From positions 1-18,385 of the forward strand of contig CAYUCE010000037.1 in the NCBI GenBank assembly GCA_964443275.1: a DNA stretch of 18,385 bases, given 5' to 3'. Positions 1-8,400 of this stretch are shown here, in pieces. Source of the stretch: CAYUCE01 sp964443275 (lineage in GTDB: Bacteria > Bipolaricaulota > Bipolaricaulia > CAYUCE01). The notes under the pieces are model-generated. The model saw only the letters and a list, made by a program, of their open reading frames with translations, made no database searches and was not told the origin of the DNA. The translations under genes were made by a program, and so were the position numbers. Every line of letters starts with the position of its first letter. Positions within the stretch are counted from its first letter, which is position 1.

Positions 1-57
1 ATCCTAGACGGTAGTCCGATTCCCTAGTCTCAAATTACATCCTAGGAGCCTGTTTAA

Positions 58-1116
58 GTGAGAGAAAGTAAGATCTTAGTCCAAATTGGCAGAAATTGGT
101 CTCTTCTAGTATTGTTGCTTCTTCTAGTTATGTTTAGTGTTCTTGGTGAAAATTTCTTCAGCCTGAGAAATCTTACTAACATTCTAGTGGCATCGATTAC
201 GCTCCTTTTTTTGGCTGCTGGAGAGACGTTCGTTATCGTAAGCGGGGGTATTGACTTATCGATTGGATTCGTGATGGGATTAGTATGTGTGGCTTCGGCA
301 ATAGTAATGCGTGACTTAAACGCTGCGGGACAGCCACAAACGATCAGCGTTCTCACTGGTATTACTGCCGGTACATCATTGGGACTCATTCCGGGTTATA
401 TTAATGGAGAGTTGATCACCCGTTTCCGTGTACCTCCATTTATCGCCACGCTTGGAATGTGGGGAATCGCTGATGGGATGGCCTGGATACTTTGTGAGGG
501 TTTTCCCATCGGGTTTTTACCTCGGTTGGTGAGAGGAGTTGGTACCGCGCACATCGCTTACTACTCAGCCAAGAAAGGCTTTTCCTTTCTTATCCCACCC
601 GAACTTACTGAGCGGGCGGATATTATGAGTTTGTTAAAGATCATCCCCATCCCTGTCTTATTGGTCACCATCCTTCTTATAGTTTTGGGATTCTTGCTGA
701 GTAAAACCCGATTTGGACAGTATACTTATGCCATTGGTGGGAATATCGATGCAGCCATCCGGGCAGGGATTAGCGTGCGTTGGCATCTAATCAAAGTTTA
801 TGTCTTGTCTTCCTTGTGTGCTGCCTGTGCTGGGGTGATGCTCGTTTTCTTACTTAATACTGGTGTGCATACACAACCTACCTCAAGTTACGAGCTATTC
901 GCAATTGGCGCCGTGGTCATTGGGGGAGCCAGTTTGAAAGGGGGAAGCGGAAGCCTAGGTGGGACGATTGTGGGCGTGTTGTTGATCCAGACACTTAATA
1001 ATGGCTTGATGATGATGGGACTCCCCGTCTTCTATCGGTACATCGCTGTAGGGTGCATCTTGATTGGAGCGGTATTAATCGATCGATTTTTCCCTGAATT
1101 GGTTTATGAAGAATGA
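58..1116 (+). CDS. Sugar ABC transporter permease, RbsC-like (first of two)
   Basis: Inner-membrane permease of a carbohydrate ABC importer (BPD_transp_2 / RbsC type), 352 aa. The protein is a series of hydrophobic helices. It carries the family hallmark GETFVIVSGGIDLSIG at residues 55-70, the cytoplasmic ATPase-contact loop with GGNIDAAIRAGI, and the C-terminal glycine-rich segment starting GGASLKGG near residue 289. The GTG start at 58 has AGGAG about 9 nt upstream. Its stop overlaps the start of the next permease by 4 nt (ATGA), so the two are translationally coupled and probably form a heterodimeric channel. The solute-binding protein is not in the window and presumably lies to the left. 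The sugar cannot be told from the sequence; class confidence is high. Confidence 0.93.
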   Translation: MRESKILVQIGRNWSLLVLLLLLVMFSVLGENFFSLRNLTNILVASITLLFLAAGETFVIVSGGIDLSIGFVMGLVCVASAIVMRDLNAAGQPQTISVLTGITAGTSLGLIPGYINGELITRFRVPPFIATLGMWGIADGMAWILCEGFPIGFLPRLVRGVGTAHIAYYSAKKGFSFLIPPELTERADIMSLLKIIPIPVLLVTILLIVLGFLLSKTRFGQYTYAIGGNIDAAIRAGISVRWHLIKVYVLSSLCAACAGVMLVFLLNTGVHTQPTSSYELFAIGAVVIGGASLKGGSGSLGGTIVGVLLIQTLNNGLMMMGLPVFYRYIAVGCILIGAVLIDRFFPELVYEE

Positions 1117-2183
1117 TGGATGAAGAGAAGTTTCGCAACGTATTCATTCACCTCCTCCGGCGGTGGGTCCTGATCCTACTGGGTCTGGAGATCCTCCTGT
1201 TCAGCTTTATAGGAACGAACTTCTTCAGCCTCTATAGTCTTCAGAATATACTGGTCGGCTCAACGATCGTTCTTCTGTTAGCAGTTGGTGAAACCTTCGT
1301 CATCATCACTGGAGGGATTGACCTATCCGTAGGATTCATGGTCGGATTCAGCGGGGTAGTCTGCGCCAAGATCATGGTCACACTACAGGCTGCTGGAACC
1401 GCGCAGGCGGTCGCTATTTCAATAGGTATCGGTGCAGCACTTCTAATTGGGCTCTTCCCTGGTTTCGTTAATGGGTTTCTTGTCGGCCGCCTGCGGGTTC
1501 CACCGTTCATTGCCACATTTGGAATGTATGGTATTGCATACGGCGTTGCGGAGATTGTTTGCAGTAACGTACCTATACATGACTTGCCGAAGATGGTGAG
1601 TACAATTGGACACGGCCACATCATCTATTGGCTTCCGGGAAAGGCGTTCAGTTTATTCATCAAACCCCAAGGCTTAAGCCAGCAGGGCATACAGAATTTA
1701 CTCTCCATCTTGCCTAACGTCACGGTAATCGTATTTATTTTTGTGGTCATTTTTGGATTTATTCTTGCCAAGACCCAATTTGGTAAGCACACCTATGCAA
1801 TCGGAGGAAGCATGGATGCATCATTGCGTGCCGGGATCAACGTCAAGTGGCACTTGATCAAAGTCTATATGATTTCCTCTTTTTTCGCCTCTTTAGCAGG
1901 GGTAACCTACGTTCTACAATACATCACTGGCAGGGCCAATGCGGGAAGTGCCCGGCTTCTAGATGCAGTGGTAGCTGTGGTCATCGGGGGAGCCAGCCTC
2001 TATGGAGGGACAGGGACGATCATTGGTACCGTCTCAGGAGCACTGGTTATTGCGGTTTTGGAAATGGGCTTGGTTAACTTGGGGGTGCCCACTTATTATG
2101 TCCGCATTGCGGTGGGTTGTATTCTTATTACTGCGGTATTGATCGATCAATTCTCTCCAGAACTAGTTCGGAAGGAGGATTAA
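1113..2183 (+). CDS. Sugar ABC transporter permease, RbsC-like (second of two)
   Basis: Second inner-membrane permease of the same importer, 356 aa, clearly paralogous to the gene before it along its whole length. It has the same hallmarks: GETFVIITGGIDLSVG at residues 59-74, the GGSMDASLRAGI loop, and a GGASLYGGTGTI segment near the C-terminus. Its ATG lies inside the stop of the upstream gene (ATGA overlap), and the ATPase gene follows after 5 nt. Tandem paralogous permeases suggest duplication followed by heterodimer specialisation, whereas RbsC itself usually works as a homodimer encoded by one gene. Substrate unknown. Confidence 0.93.
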   Translation: MMDEEKFRNVFIHLLRRWVLILLGLEILLFSFIGTNFFSLYSLQNILVGSTIVLLLAVGETFVIITGGIDLSVGFMVGFSGVVCAKIMVTLQAAGTAQAVAISIGIGAALLIGLFPGFVNGFLVGRLRVPPFIATFGMYGIAYGVAEIVCSNVPIHDLPKMVSTIGHGHIIYWLPGKAFSLFIKPQGLSQQGIQNLLSILPNVTVIVFIFVVIFGFILAKTQFGKHTYAIGGSMDASLRAGINVKWHLIKVYMISSFFASLAGVTYVLQYITGRANAGSARLLDAVVAVVIGGASLYGGTGTIIGTVSGALVIAVLEMGLVNLGVPTYYVRIAVGCILITAVLIDQFSPELVRKED

Positions 2184-2188
2184 CAGTT

Positions 2189-3007
2189 ATGGATCCTTTA
2201 CTTGAGGTTAGAAACATCACCAAACGGTTCGGGGGGCTGACTGCTGTTGATAACATGGATATGAAAGTTTTCCCAGGTGAGGTAGTTGGCTTAGTGGGGG
2301 ACAACGGTGCGGGAAAGTCGACTTTGATTAAGGTGATATCTGGCGTTTACCAGGCGGAAGCTGGGGAGATCTACTTTGAAGGGAACAGGGTGCATATTGA
2401 CAATCCTATGGATGCTTTGAAAATGGGATTGGAAACTATTTATCAGGATCTGGCCTTGGCAGAGAACCTCAACGTCTACTCCAATATCTTTTTAGGAAGA
2501 GAGAAGCTCAAACGATTCCTGGGACTTGTCAATGTGTTGGACCATGATTACATGTTGAGTGAGTCAAGGAAAATACTGAACAGCTTGGATATTGATGTTC
2601 CCTCATTGAAGAACCGGATTCGAACGCTGTCTGGTGGTCAGCGTCAAGCGGTGGCTATTTCCAGGGCGGTCTACTGGGATGCGAAATTCCTCATCATGGA
2701 TGAGCCAACAGCCGCTCTGGGGGTCGCTGAGCAGCGGAAGGTATTGGATCTGGTAAGAACGCTGAGTTCTCAGGGAGTGGGAATAATTATAATTAGTCAC
2801 CAACTTCGAGATGTATTTTCCGTTGCCGATCGGCTTGTAATAATGCGTCGTGCTAAAAAGGTCGCGGAACGAAAAACTGCGGAGACCACGGCAGATGAGG
2901 TAGTCGGTTTAATGGTCGGCACTCAGCCGGGAGACTATGGAGATATAAACAGTGATGCCACGGCAGCTAGTAGGCAAGGAGAGCCGGGGGTCTCTCATAA
3001 GGACTAA
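2189..3007 (+). CDS. Sugar ABC transporter ATP-binding protein, single ABC domain
   Basis: Cytoplasmic ATPase that drives the importer formed with the two permeases upstream; 272 aa. Visible motifs are Walker A GDNGAGKST (residues 37-45), signature LSGGQ (147-151), Walker B ending in D171-E172 (LIMDEPTAALG), and the H-loop histidine at about 204 (IIISHQL). It has only one ABC domain. RbsA and XylG carry two, so this is the short type, as in FrcA-like systems, and probably works as a homodimer. The frame is open further upstream to 2117, inside the permease gene, but the ATG at 2189 has GGAGG at about 2174-2178 at good spacing and gives the usual N-terminus. It is the last intact gene of the operon; the sequence after it is decayed. 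Confidence 0.93.
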   Translation: MDPLLEVRNITKRFGGLTAVDNMDMKVFPGEVVGLVGDNGAGKSTLIKVISGVYQAEAGEIYFEGNRVHIDNPMDALKMGLETIYQDLALAENLNVYSNIFLGREKLKRFLGLVNVLDHDYMLSESRKILNSLDIDVPSLKNRIRTLSGGQRQAVAISRAVYWDAKFLIMDEPTAALGVAEQRKVLDLVRTLSSQGVGIIIISHQLRDVFSVADRLVIMRRAKKVAERKTAETTADEVVGLMVGTQPGDYGDINSDATAASRQGEPGVSHKD

Positions 3008-3326
3008 GCAACAACGTGGTTAATGCGCTCGCATTGGAAGGAGCTAATAAGAAGGTTGTTGAAGTAAACTAACGTTTATCAAAATGCATATTCCAAGCCG
3101 TTTGGACTCAATTACAAATAATTTACGCCAGAAGGTCTCGATAGTTCTAGAATTCCCTTTTATACCACTTCTCTAGGAATTCTGGACAGGAAAGATTGGG
3201 CTCTCATTGAAGTGCGGTACACTCGTTGTGAAGGATAAGTCCTGCAAAAGTGAGCGACCTACTTGAAGTGAAAAGGGTCTTCCCTCCAAGGTAATAGAAA
3301 ATAAATATCAAGGAGGGAAACACCCA
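3008..3326. other. Decayed intergenic stretch after the sugar transporter
   Basis: No intact gene. A short open frame at 3016-3072 (plus strand, GTG start possible) reads VVNALALEGANKKVVEVN and then stops. Its composition is protein-like, and it could be the 3' end of a lost operon gene, but I do not recognise it. A perfect 8-bp inverted repeat, AGAATTCC at 3149-3156 and GGAATTCT at 3176-3183, encloses 19 nt. No T-run follows, so it is not an obvious terminator. It may instead be debris from the insertion sequence that begins just to the right. Confidence 0.4.
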
Positions 3327-3470
3327 ATGCAAGTAGTATAAGAAAAGGACTTGGGGGATTTATTGAAAGAGACGGTTGAAAAGATCTACTAAGAACTTTT
3401 GGAGATGGAGATAACCGAATTTCTGCAGGCAGAAACGTATGAAAAGACCCTAAAACCTCTTTTAGTTTGA
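3327..3470 (+). pseudogene. IS256-family transposase, N-terminal fragment with stops
   Basis: The frame from ATG 3327 reads like the start of a mutator/IS256-type transposase: EKDLGDLLKETVEKIY, then ELLEMEITEFLQAETYEKT. This matches the family's typical opening ending in a FLGAE-x-YER-like element. It is interrupted by TAA at 3339 and TAA at 3390 and ends at TGA 3468. The DDE catalytic region, which makes up the rest of the usual roughly 400 aa, is missing. An intact SD (AGGAGG, 3311-3316) still precedes the ATG. The copy is dead and could move only if complemented in trans. It lies between the sugar transporter and a sugar kinase, so its insertion may have split a former single operon. Confidence 0.72.
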
Positions 3471-3728
3471 CTCGTAGAGAGGTTAGCCTATAGGAAAACA
3501 GATCGAGTCCAGTTTGATCTAAGAGAGAGATCCTGGTTGCGAGTATTCATTACGTTGCTTATAGAAATCTTATAGCTCACCTGAGCTTAGAACAAAGGAA
3601 GTTGCAAAGCTTAAGTCTTATCCAACAGCTTGCCAAAGTAGATAAGTGTGTACGGGAGAAATTCGAACTTGCGGTACAGTAAGTAGGATCCGAAGGACTA
3701 AGAAATACAAAACGGAGTTTGATTTTAA
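3471..3728. other. Degraded DNA between transposase fragment and kinase
   Basis: No gene can be supported. Open segments in two plus-strand frames have a coding-like look: LVERLAYRKTDRVQFDLRE from 3471, and a frame closing at TAA 3680 that contains LSLIQQLAKVDKCVREKFE. Neither has a start codon with an SD, and I recognise neither. They may be rearranged pieces of the inserted element or of a gene it disrupted. Confidence 0.35.
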
Positions 3729-4700
3729 ATAGTTTCTGTAATATCACTTGGAGAAATTTTAATAGATTTCGTCTCTTTTAAAAACGGGGTCACTCTGGAG
3801 GAAACTCCGGGGTTTCACAAACGCCTAGGGGGAGCTCCGGCCAATGTGGCCGTTGGGCTTTCCAAACTAGGGACCGCTGCCGGTTTCTTGGGAAAGGTAG
3901 GGGACGATGCCTTCGGCCATTTTCTTCAAAATCAATTGAAACAAGCGGGGGTTGATACCAGCCACTTACAATTAACTAAAGAAGCTAGAACTACCTTAGC
4001 CTTTGTCTCTCTAACTGAAAGCGGGGATAGGGACTTCATGTTTTATCGAAACCCGGGCGCGGACGAGCTTCTTTCAGCAGATGAAATTGCGGAGAATTAC
4101 ATCAAAGAGTCAAAAGTACTGCACTTTGGCTCGCTGTCATTAACCTCATCATCCTCTAGAAAAGCCACCTTTAAAGCAATTGAATACGGTCAAAAATATG
4201 GATTAATCATCTCCATGGATCCCAATCTAAGATTTTCACTCTGGGAAAGTAAAAAGCAGGCTAAAGAGGTTGTTCTTAACTCGATCTCTCAGTGCAACTT
4301 TCTAAAATTAAGCCTAGAGGAAGCAGGGTTTTTATCGGAAAACCAAAATATGGAAGCCGCTTGCTTATTTTTGCTCGATCTAGGACCGGACCTGGTAGTG
4401 GTGACCTTAGGTGAGCAGGGCTGTTTTTACCGGCGAAAAGCAGATAAGGGAACAGTAAATGGTTTTAAGGTAGAAGTTAAGGACACTACGGGAGCGGGAG
4501 ATGCATTTACAGCCGGATTTATATCCTATCTTGCCCGGAAGAACCTTTTGTCCAAATTCCCTTCTTTTGGGCGAAAACACTTAAAGGAAGCACTGCGTCA
4601 CGGTAACGCCGTGGCCGCCATAACTACCACCGCTTTAGGAGCCACCACTGCCTTCCCAAACTGGCCAGAAGTAGAAAGCTTCATCAGAAACCAAAAATAA
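3729..4700 (+). pseudogene. PfkB-family sugar kinase (fructokinase-like), start codon lost
   Basis: ATP-dependent carbohydrate kinase of the ribokinase/PfkB family. The coding similarity begins near 3738, where the frame reads ISLGEILIDFVSF, and continues through RLGGAPANVAVGL, the usual first sugar-binding segment. The C-terminal PfkB signature DTTGAGDAF includes the catalytic aspartate (codon at 4500). From 3729 there are 323 codons, the normal fructokinase length. There is no ATG, GTG or TTG between the in-frame TAA at 3726 and the GTG at 3846, and starting at 3846 would remove 39 residues of the fold. Either translation starts at the ATA at 3729, perhaps a mutated ATG, or the gene is inactive. 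Everything downstream is intact, so the loss is recent or tolerated. It may once have phosphorylated the sugar imported by the transporter upstream. Confidence 0.8.
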
Positions 4701-4733
4701 GCTGATCATCTTAAGGTCCCTCAATCTACATAT

Positions 4734-4762
4734 TTGCCATCTATAGAACCAAACATTAAAAT
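4734..4762 (+). promoter_or_regulatory. Sigma70-type promoter of the peptide transporter operon
   Basis: TTGCCA (4734-4739), 17 bp, TAAAAT (4757-4762). The expected transcription start near 4769 would leave a leader of about 25 nt before ATG 4795. It sits in the 94-nt gap after the kinase gene, so the permease genes are probably transcribed separately from the kinase. Confidence 0.6.
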
Positions 4763-4794
4763 AAATCGAACCTGGTAAAGAAATCCAATTAACT

Positions 4795-5769
4795 ATGGGG
4801 AACTTTGTAGCATGGAGAACTTTTCAGAACCTGGTCACCTTTCTTATTATCGCCACTTTATTATTTACCTTGTTCCAATTGATGCCCGGCGATTATGCAT
4901 CCTCCATCCTCGACCCTAAGCTATCACCGGAGGCCAGACAAAGACTTCGAGAAGCATATGGGCTAGACCAAGCCCTGCATGTTCAGTACTTTCGCTATCT
5001 CAAGAATATATTTACCCTTGACCTGGGAGTCTCCTTTTCATCGGGAAGACAGGTCGCTTCGATAATCTCCGAAAAGATAGGCCCTACAGTCCTATTGTTT
5101 GGCAGCACTATGCTTCTTTCCTTTTTTCTAGGCATGCTTTTGGGAATCATCCTAGCCTGGAATTACGGCTCTTGGTTAGAACAAATACTTATCTTCCAGG
5201 GTCTGCTTTTTTATACCGCTTTTTTACCCTGGATAGCCCTCCTTCTATTATGGATATTCTCTTTTCAGGTTCATCTGTTTCCTTTAGGTGGAATGATCAC
5301 CCCTGAAAAATGGGCTCTGGGAGAGCTTTCTCTATGGGGCAAAATCCTGGATATTTTATGGCATCTAACTCTTCCCTTACTGACCCTTACTTTGATAAGG
5401 TATTCGGGCACCATGTTGGTCATGCGGGGTTCCATGTTAGATACGTTGGGGGCCGACTATGTTCTTGCAGCAAGAGCCAAAGGGTTAAGAGAAGAAATCG
5501 TTGTTTTAAAACACGCAGTTAAAAACGCCCTGCTTCCCATGGTGACCAGCTTCGCCTTGGCCATACCCTTTGTGGTAAGCGGAGGGGTAATTACGGAGAC
5601 TGTATTCTCCTGGCCGGGATTAGGGTGGCTTTTGGTTAAATCCACCATGGCCGGGGACTTTCCGGTGATCAGGGCGGCGTTTTTACTTATAACCATCCTG
5701 GTATTAACAATGAATTTGCTGGCCGATATCTCTTACTCATTTCTGAATCCAAGAATTAGCTATGAATAA
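4795..5769 (+). CDS. OppB/DppB-type peptide ABC transporter permease
   Basis: Inner-membrane permease of an oligopeptide/nickel-type ABC importer, 324 aa, the usual length. It has an N-terminal membrane helix followed by PGD (31-33), the conserved extracytoplasmic loop with GLDQALHVQYFRYL (from 56) and DLGVSF (76-81), several further helices, and the EAA-type ATPase-contact loop DYVLAARAKGL (221-231). The ATG at 4795 has no clear SD, although a good promoter lies just upstream. The gene overlaps the next permease by 8 nt. The substrate may be peptides or oligosaccharides, since this family serves both. Confidence 0.92.
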   Translation: MGNFVAWRTFQNLVTFLIIATLLFTLFQLMPGDYASSILDPKLSPEARQRLREAYGLDQALHVQYFRYLKNIFTLDLGVSFSSGRQVASIISEKIGPTVLLFGSTMLLSFFLGMLLGIILAWNYGSWLEQILIFQGLLFYTAFLPWIALLLLWIFSFQVHLFPLGGMITPEKWALGELSLWGKILDILWHLTLPLLTLTLIRYSGTMLVMRGSMLDTLGADYVLAARAKGLREEIVVLKHAVKNALLPMVTSFALAIPFVVSGGVITETVFSWPGLGWLLVKSTMAGDFPVIRAAFLLITILVLTMNLLADISYSFLNPRISYE

Positions 5770-6634
5770 ATACATCCAAATCCTTAAGAAAGACAGATTG
5801 GGTATGCTGGGGCTAGCAATTATAGTTTTCTTGGCAATTCTAGCTGTAATTGCTCCCCTTCTCCCGGCCATAGATCCAATCTATCAGCCACTTGACGGCT
5901 ATGACCCGGAAATCTTCTCAGCAACTCCTCCAAATCTACCTAAGCATCCATTGGGTACCGATGCCTGGGGAAGAGATCTCCTGTCCCAGCTTCTTTTTGG
6001 AATTCGGACCGCCTTTATGGTCGGGTTATCCGCGGCAGTTTCAGGGGTGGCATTGGGGACGGTCCTAGGCCTGGCGTCAGCCTGGTATGGTGGAATTGTA
6101 GATACCTTAGTGATGAGGACTGTGGATATAATTTTCTGCCTCCCTTTTATTCCCATTTTGATCGTGATAAGCAGTGTACTGGGAGGGTTAAATATTTGGG
6201 GGGTAGTTTTGCTGATCGCCGCACTCTCCTGGGCAGGAGTGGCCAGAATGGTAAGAAGCCAGGCATTAAGTCTAAAGAAGAGAGAATATATTGAGGCTGC
6301 TCGCTCTTACGCTGCCGGATCTTTCAGAATAATCTTTAAACATCTGCTTCCGGGAGTCCTTCCTTTAACGGTTGTCTATCTTTGCTTCAGAGTCTCAGGG
6401 ACCGTCTTCTTGGTAGCCAGCTTGTCTTTTTTGGGCTTTGGAGACCCCACTCAGGTTTCTCTGGGCATGATCTTACAATGGTGTATGAAGACCGGCCATA
6501 CCTTCAATGCCCCCTGGTGGATGCTGCCCCCAGGTATCGCCATCTCCATGTTCGGGCTGGGAACCTACCTTTTTGGACGGTCAATTAGCGACATAGAAGC
6601 CAACCCTAAACTCAAATCCAGGAAGCAAATGTAG
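5762..6634 (+). CDS. OppC/DppC-type peptide ABC transporter permease
   Basis: Second inner-membrane permease of the same importer, 290 aa. An N-terminal helix (about 15-35) is followed by the family signature HPLGTDAWGRDL (62-73), then helices and the EAA loop at 178-180. That loop reads EAARSYAAGS, whereas the usual form has a glycine right after EAAR-x-x. Here that glycine is alanine and a glycine sits two residues later, a mild deviation in the ATPase-docking loop. Its start overlaps the end of the OppB-type gene by 8 nt, so the two are coupled. No OppD/OppF ATPase genes follow, which is unusual for this family; the ATPases must be encoded elsewhere or shared. Confidence 0.92.
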   Translation: MNKYIQILKKDRLGMLGLAIIVFLAILAVIAPLLPAIDPIYQPLDGYDPEIFSATPPNLPKHPLGTDAWGRDLLSQLLFGIRTAFMVGLSAAVSGVALGTVLGLASAWYGGIVDTLVMRTVDIIFCLPFIPILIVISSVLGGLNIWGVVLLIAALSWAGVARMVRSQALSLKKREYIEAARSYAAGSFRIIFKHLLPGVLPLTVVYLCFRVSGTVFLVASLSFLGFGDPTQVSLGMILQWCMKTGHTFNAPWWMLPPGIAISMFGLGTYLFGRSISDIEANPKLKSRKQM

Positions 6635-6701
6635 GCACTGTAAACGTAAGGTTTGCTTAACCAAATCAGAACCTGTAATATCATTATCCGGAGGTATTAA
6701 A

Positions 6702-8381
6702 TTGAAGAAAAACGCTGCTATATTATCGGTTGTCACCATTGGAATAGCTCTTTTTTTCCTACCCGCTATAGGGGCGGAGGAAAGCATCCTAAAAGTTGGA
6801 ATGCAGGATGAACCCATAACCATTAACCCCTTTCGAGCCAGAGATGTATGGTCATCCCAGGTGATAAGCCCCGTCCTCTCCTCGCTTTTGGGCTATGATG
6901 AAAATCTTGAGATCGTGCCTATGCTGGCCAAGGACTGGGAAGCTAATCCAGCGGAAGGGAAAGTAATCGTACATTTACGAAAGGGGGTTAACTGGCATGA
7001 CGGCAGTGAATTTACTGCCCAGGATGTGGTTTTTACGGTTAATATAATTAAGCACTTTAAATTCCCCTTATTTTATTACAAGTTTGAATACGTAAAAGAA
7101 GTAAAAGCCCTAGATGATTATACCCTCCAGTACAGCCTAGACATGGACTTTTTGTATGAGGATCAAAAGGGAAGCGAAAAAACAATCCCTCCCGTATTCT
7201 ATGTGGATGCTTTAATGCAGTTTATCGTACAGAAAAAGCAGTGGGAGCCGGTGTTTGAAGAAGCACTTCCCAAAAAGGATCCACTGCAGTGGTTCTGGGC
7301 CTGGATGCCGGAAAGGCTTCAAGGAACCGGTCCTTTCACCTTTACCGAGTGGAACAAGGGTTCTTATGTTTTCTTACAAAAAAACGAAGATTATTACCTT
7401 TCGGGAACCGAATTTTACGACCATAAAGTAGGGCCATATATAGATGGAATTTTGTTTAAGATCTATAGAAGCACCGATACCGCTTCTTTAGCCTTAAAGG
7501 CTGGGGAGATTGATTACATCGCTTGGCCCCTTCAAAAAGGTTTTGCAGATGATTTAGACAAAGATCCAGAGGTAATAATTTCGGCCAATAAAGCAAACGG
7601 CTTCTTCTATTTAGGAGCCAATCTCAGACGAGAACCCTGGAACGATCTCGCTTTTAGAAAAGCTGTTAATACGGCCATAGATCGGGATTTCATTGTAAAG
7701 CGGATACTCCAAGGGGAAGGCGCTGCTTTGTATGCCGCCATCCCACCTGGCAACGATTTCTGGTACAACCCAGAGGTTTCCAAACCGGAGGGAGGAATTG
7801 AGGATGCTAGAGAAATTATTGCCAATGCCGGTTACACCTGGGAAAAAAATACATTGCTTAAACCGGATGGCGAAAAAGTGGAGCGAATTACTTTGATTTC
7901 CCCTCCTGCAGATTACGATCCGCTGCGTAACCAATCTGCAATGGTGATTCAAACCTGGCTCAGCAGATTGGGTATACCCGTGGTGGTAAGGCCGCTTTCT
8001 TTTCAGGAAATTATAGTTAAAGTATTTGACCAACGGGATTTTGATCTCTTTATTCTTGGATGGTCACTGGGGATAGACCCCGACTACCTGCGCGTATTCT
8101 ATGCATCTCGCTTTGATACTCAAGGTGGCTATAATGCCTACGGATACGTTTCAGAGGAATACGACAAACTGGCCGTAAAGAGCATGCTGGAATCCGATAC
8201 ACAAGCCCGCCGGGAGTTAATTTATGCTATGCAAGCAAAATTAGCTGAGGATTTACCGGTATTTCCGCTTTACGTACGGACAGTTCTGGAAGGCAGACGC
8301 ACACGATTTAAGGGCTGGGTGGAAAATCTAGGTGGTATAGGCTCTATTTGGTCCTATCTATACATTAAACCTCAAGGATGA
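6702..8381 (+). CDS. OppA/DppA-type solute-binding protein (SBP_bac_5)
   Basis: Extracytoplasmic binding protein for the importer encoded just upstream, 559 aa. The TTG start at 6702 has a perfect GGAGGT (6690-6695) 6 nt upstream. Residues 1-25 form a signal peptide cleaved near AIGA. There is no lipobox cysteine, so the mature protein should be soluble in a periplasm. The family signature is clear at residues 74-114: MLAKDWE, then VHLRKGVNWHDG and FTAQDVVFTVN. The C-terminal half contains GWSLGIDPDYLRVFY, typical of peptide and oligosaccharide binders. The 67-nt gap to the OppC-type gene shows no strong terminator, so the gene probably belongs to the operon. Confidence 0.92.
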   Translation: MKKNAAILSVVTIGIALFFLPAIGAEESILKVGMQDEPITINPFRARDVWSSQVISPVLSSLLGYDENLEIVPMLAKDWEANPAEGKVIVHLRKGVNWHDGSEFTAQDVVFTVNIIKHFKFPLFYYKFEYVKEVKALDDYTLQYSLDMDFLYEDQKGSEKTIPPVFYVDALMQFIVQKKQWEPVFEEALPKKDPLQWFWAWMPERLQGTGPFTFTEWNKGSYVFLQKNEDYYLSGTEFYDHKVGPYIDGILFKIYRSTDTASLALKAGEIDYIAWPLQKGFADDLDKDPEVIISANKANGFFYLGANLRREPWNDLAFRKAVNTAIDRDFIVKRILQGEGAALYAAIPPGNDFWYNPEVSKPEGGIEDAREIIANAGYTWEKNTLLKPDGEKVERITLISPPADYDPLRNQSAMVIQTWLSRLGIPVVVRPLSFQEIIVKVFDQRDFDLFILGWSLGIDPDYLRVFYASRFDTQGGYNAYGYVSEEYDKLAVKSMLESDTQARRELIYAMQAKLAEDLPVFPLYVRTVLEGRRTRFKGWVENLGGIGSIWSYLYIKPQG

Positions 8382-8400
8382 ACAGAAAGGGTGAATTAAC

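Noticed and set aside
1..27. Possible C-terminus of an upstream gene (frame 1, ending TAG at 25-27)
   Set aside because: Only eight codons (ILDGSPIP) are visible, too few to support a gene, although a binding protein gene is expected just upstream.
3630..3689. Possible third copy of the repeated element (TTGCCAAAG and GTAGGAT also occur here)
   Set aside because: The spacing between the words differs greatly (53 against 79 nt), the central ACCGRGATAGG is missing, and no matching hairpin is present.
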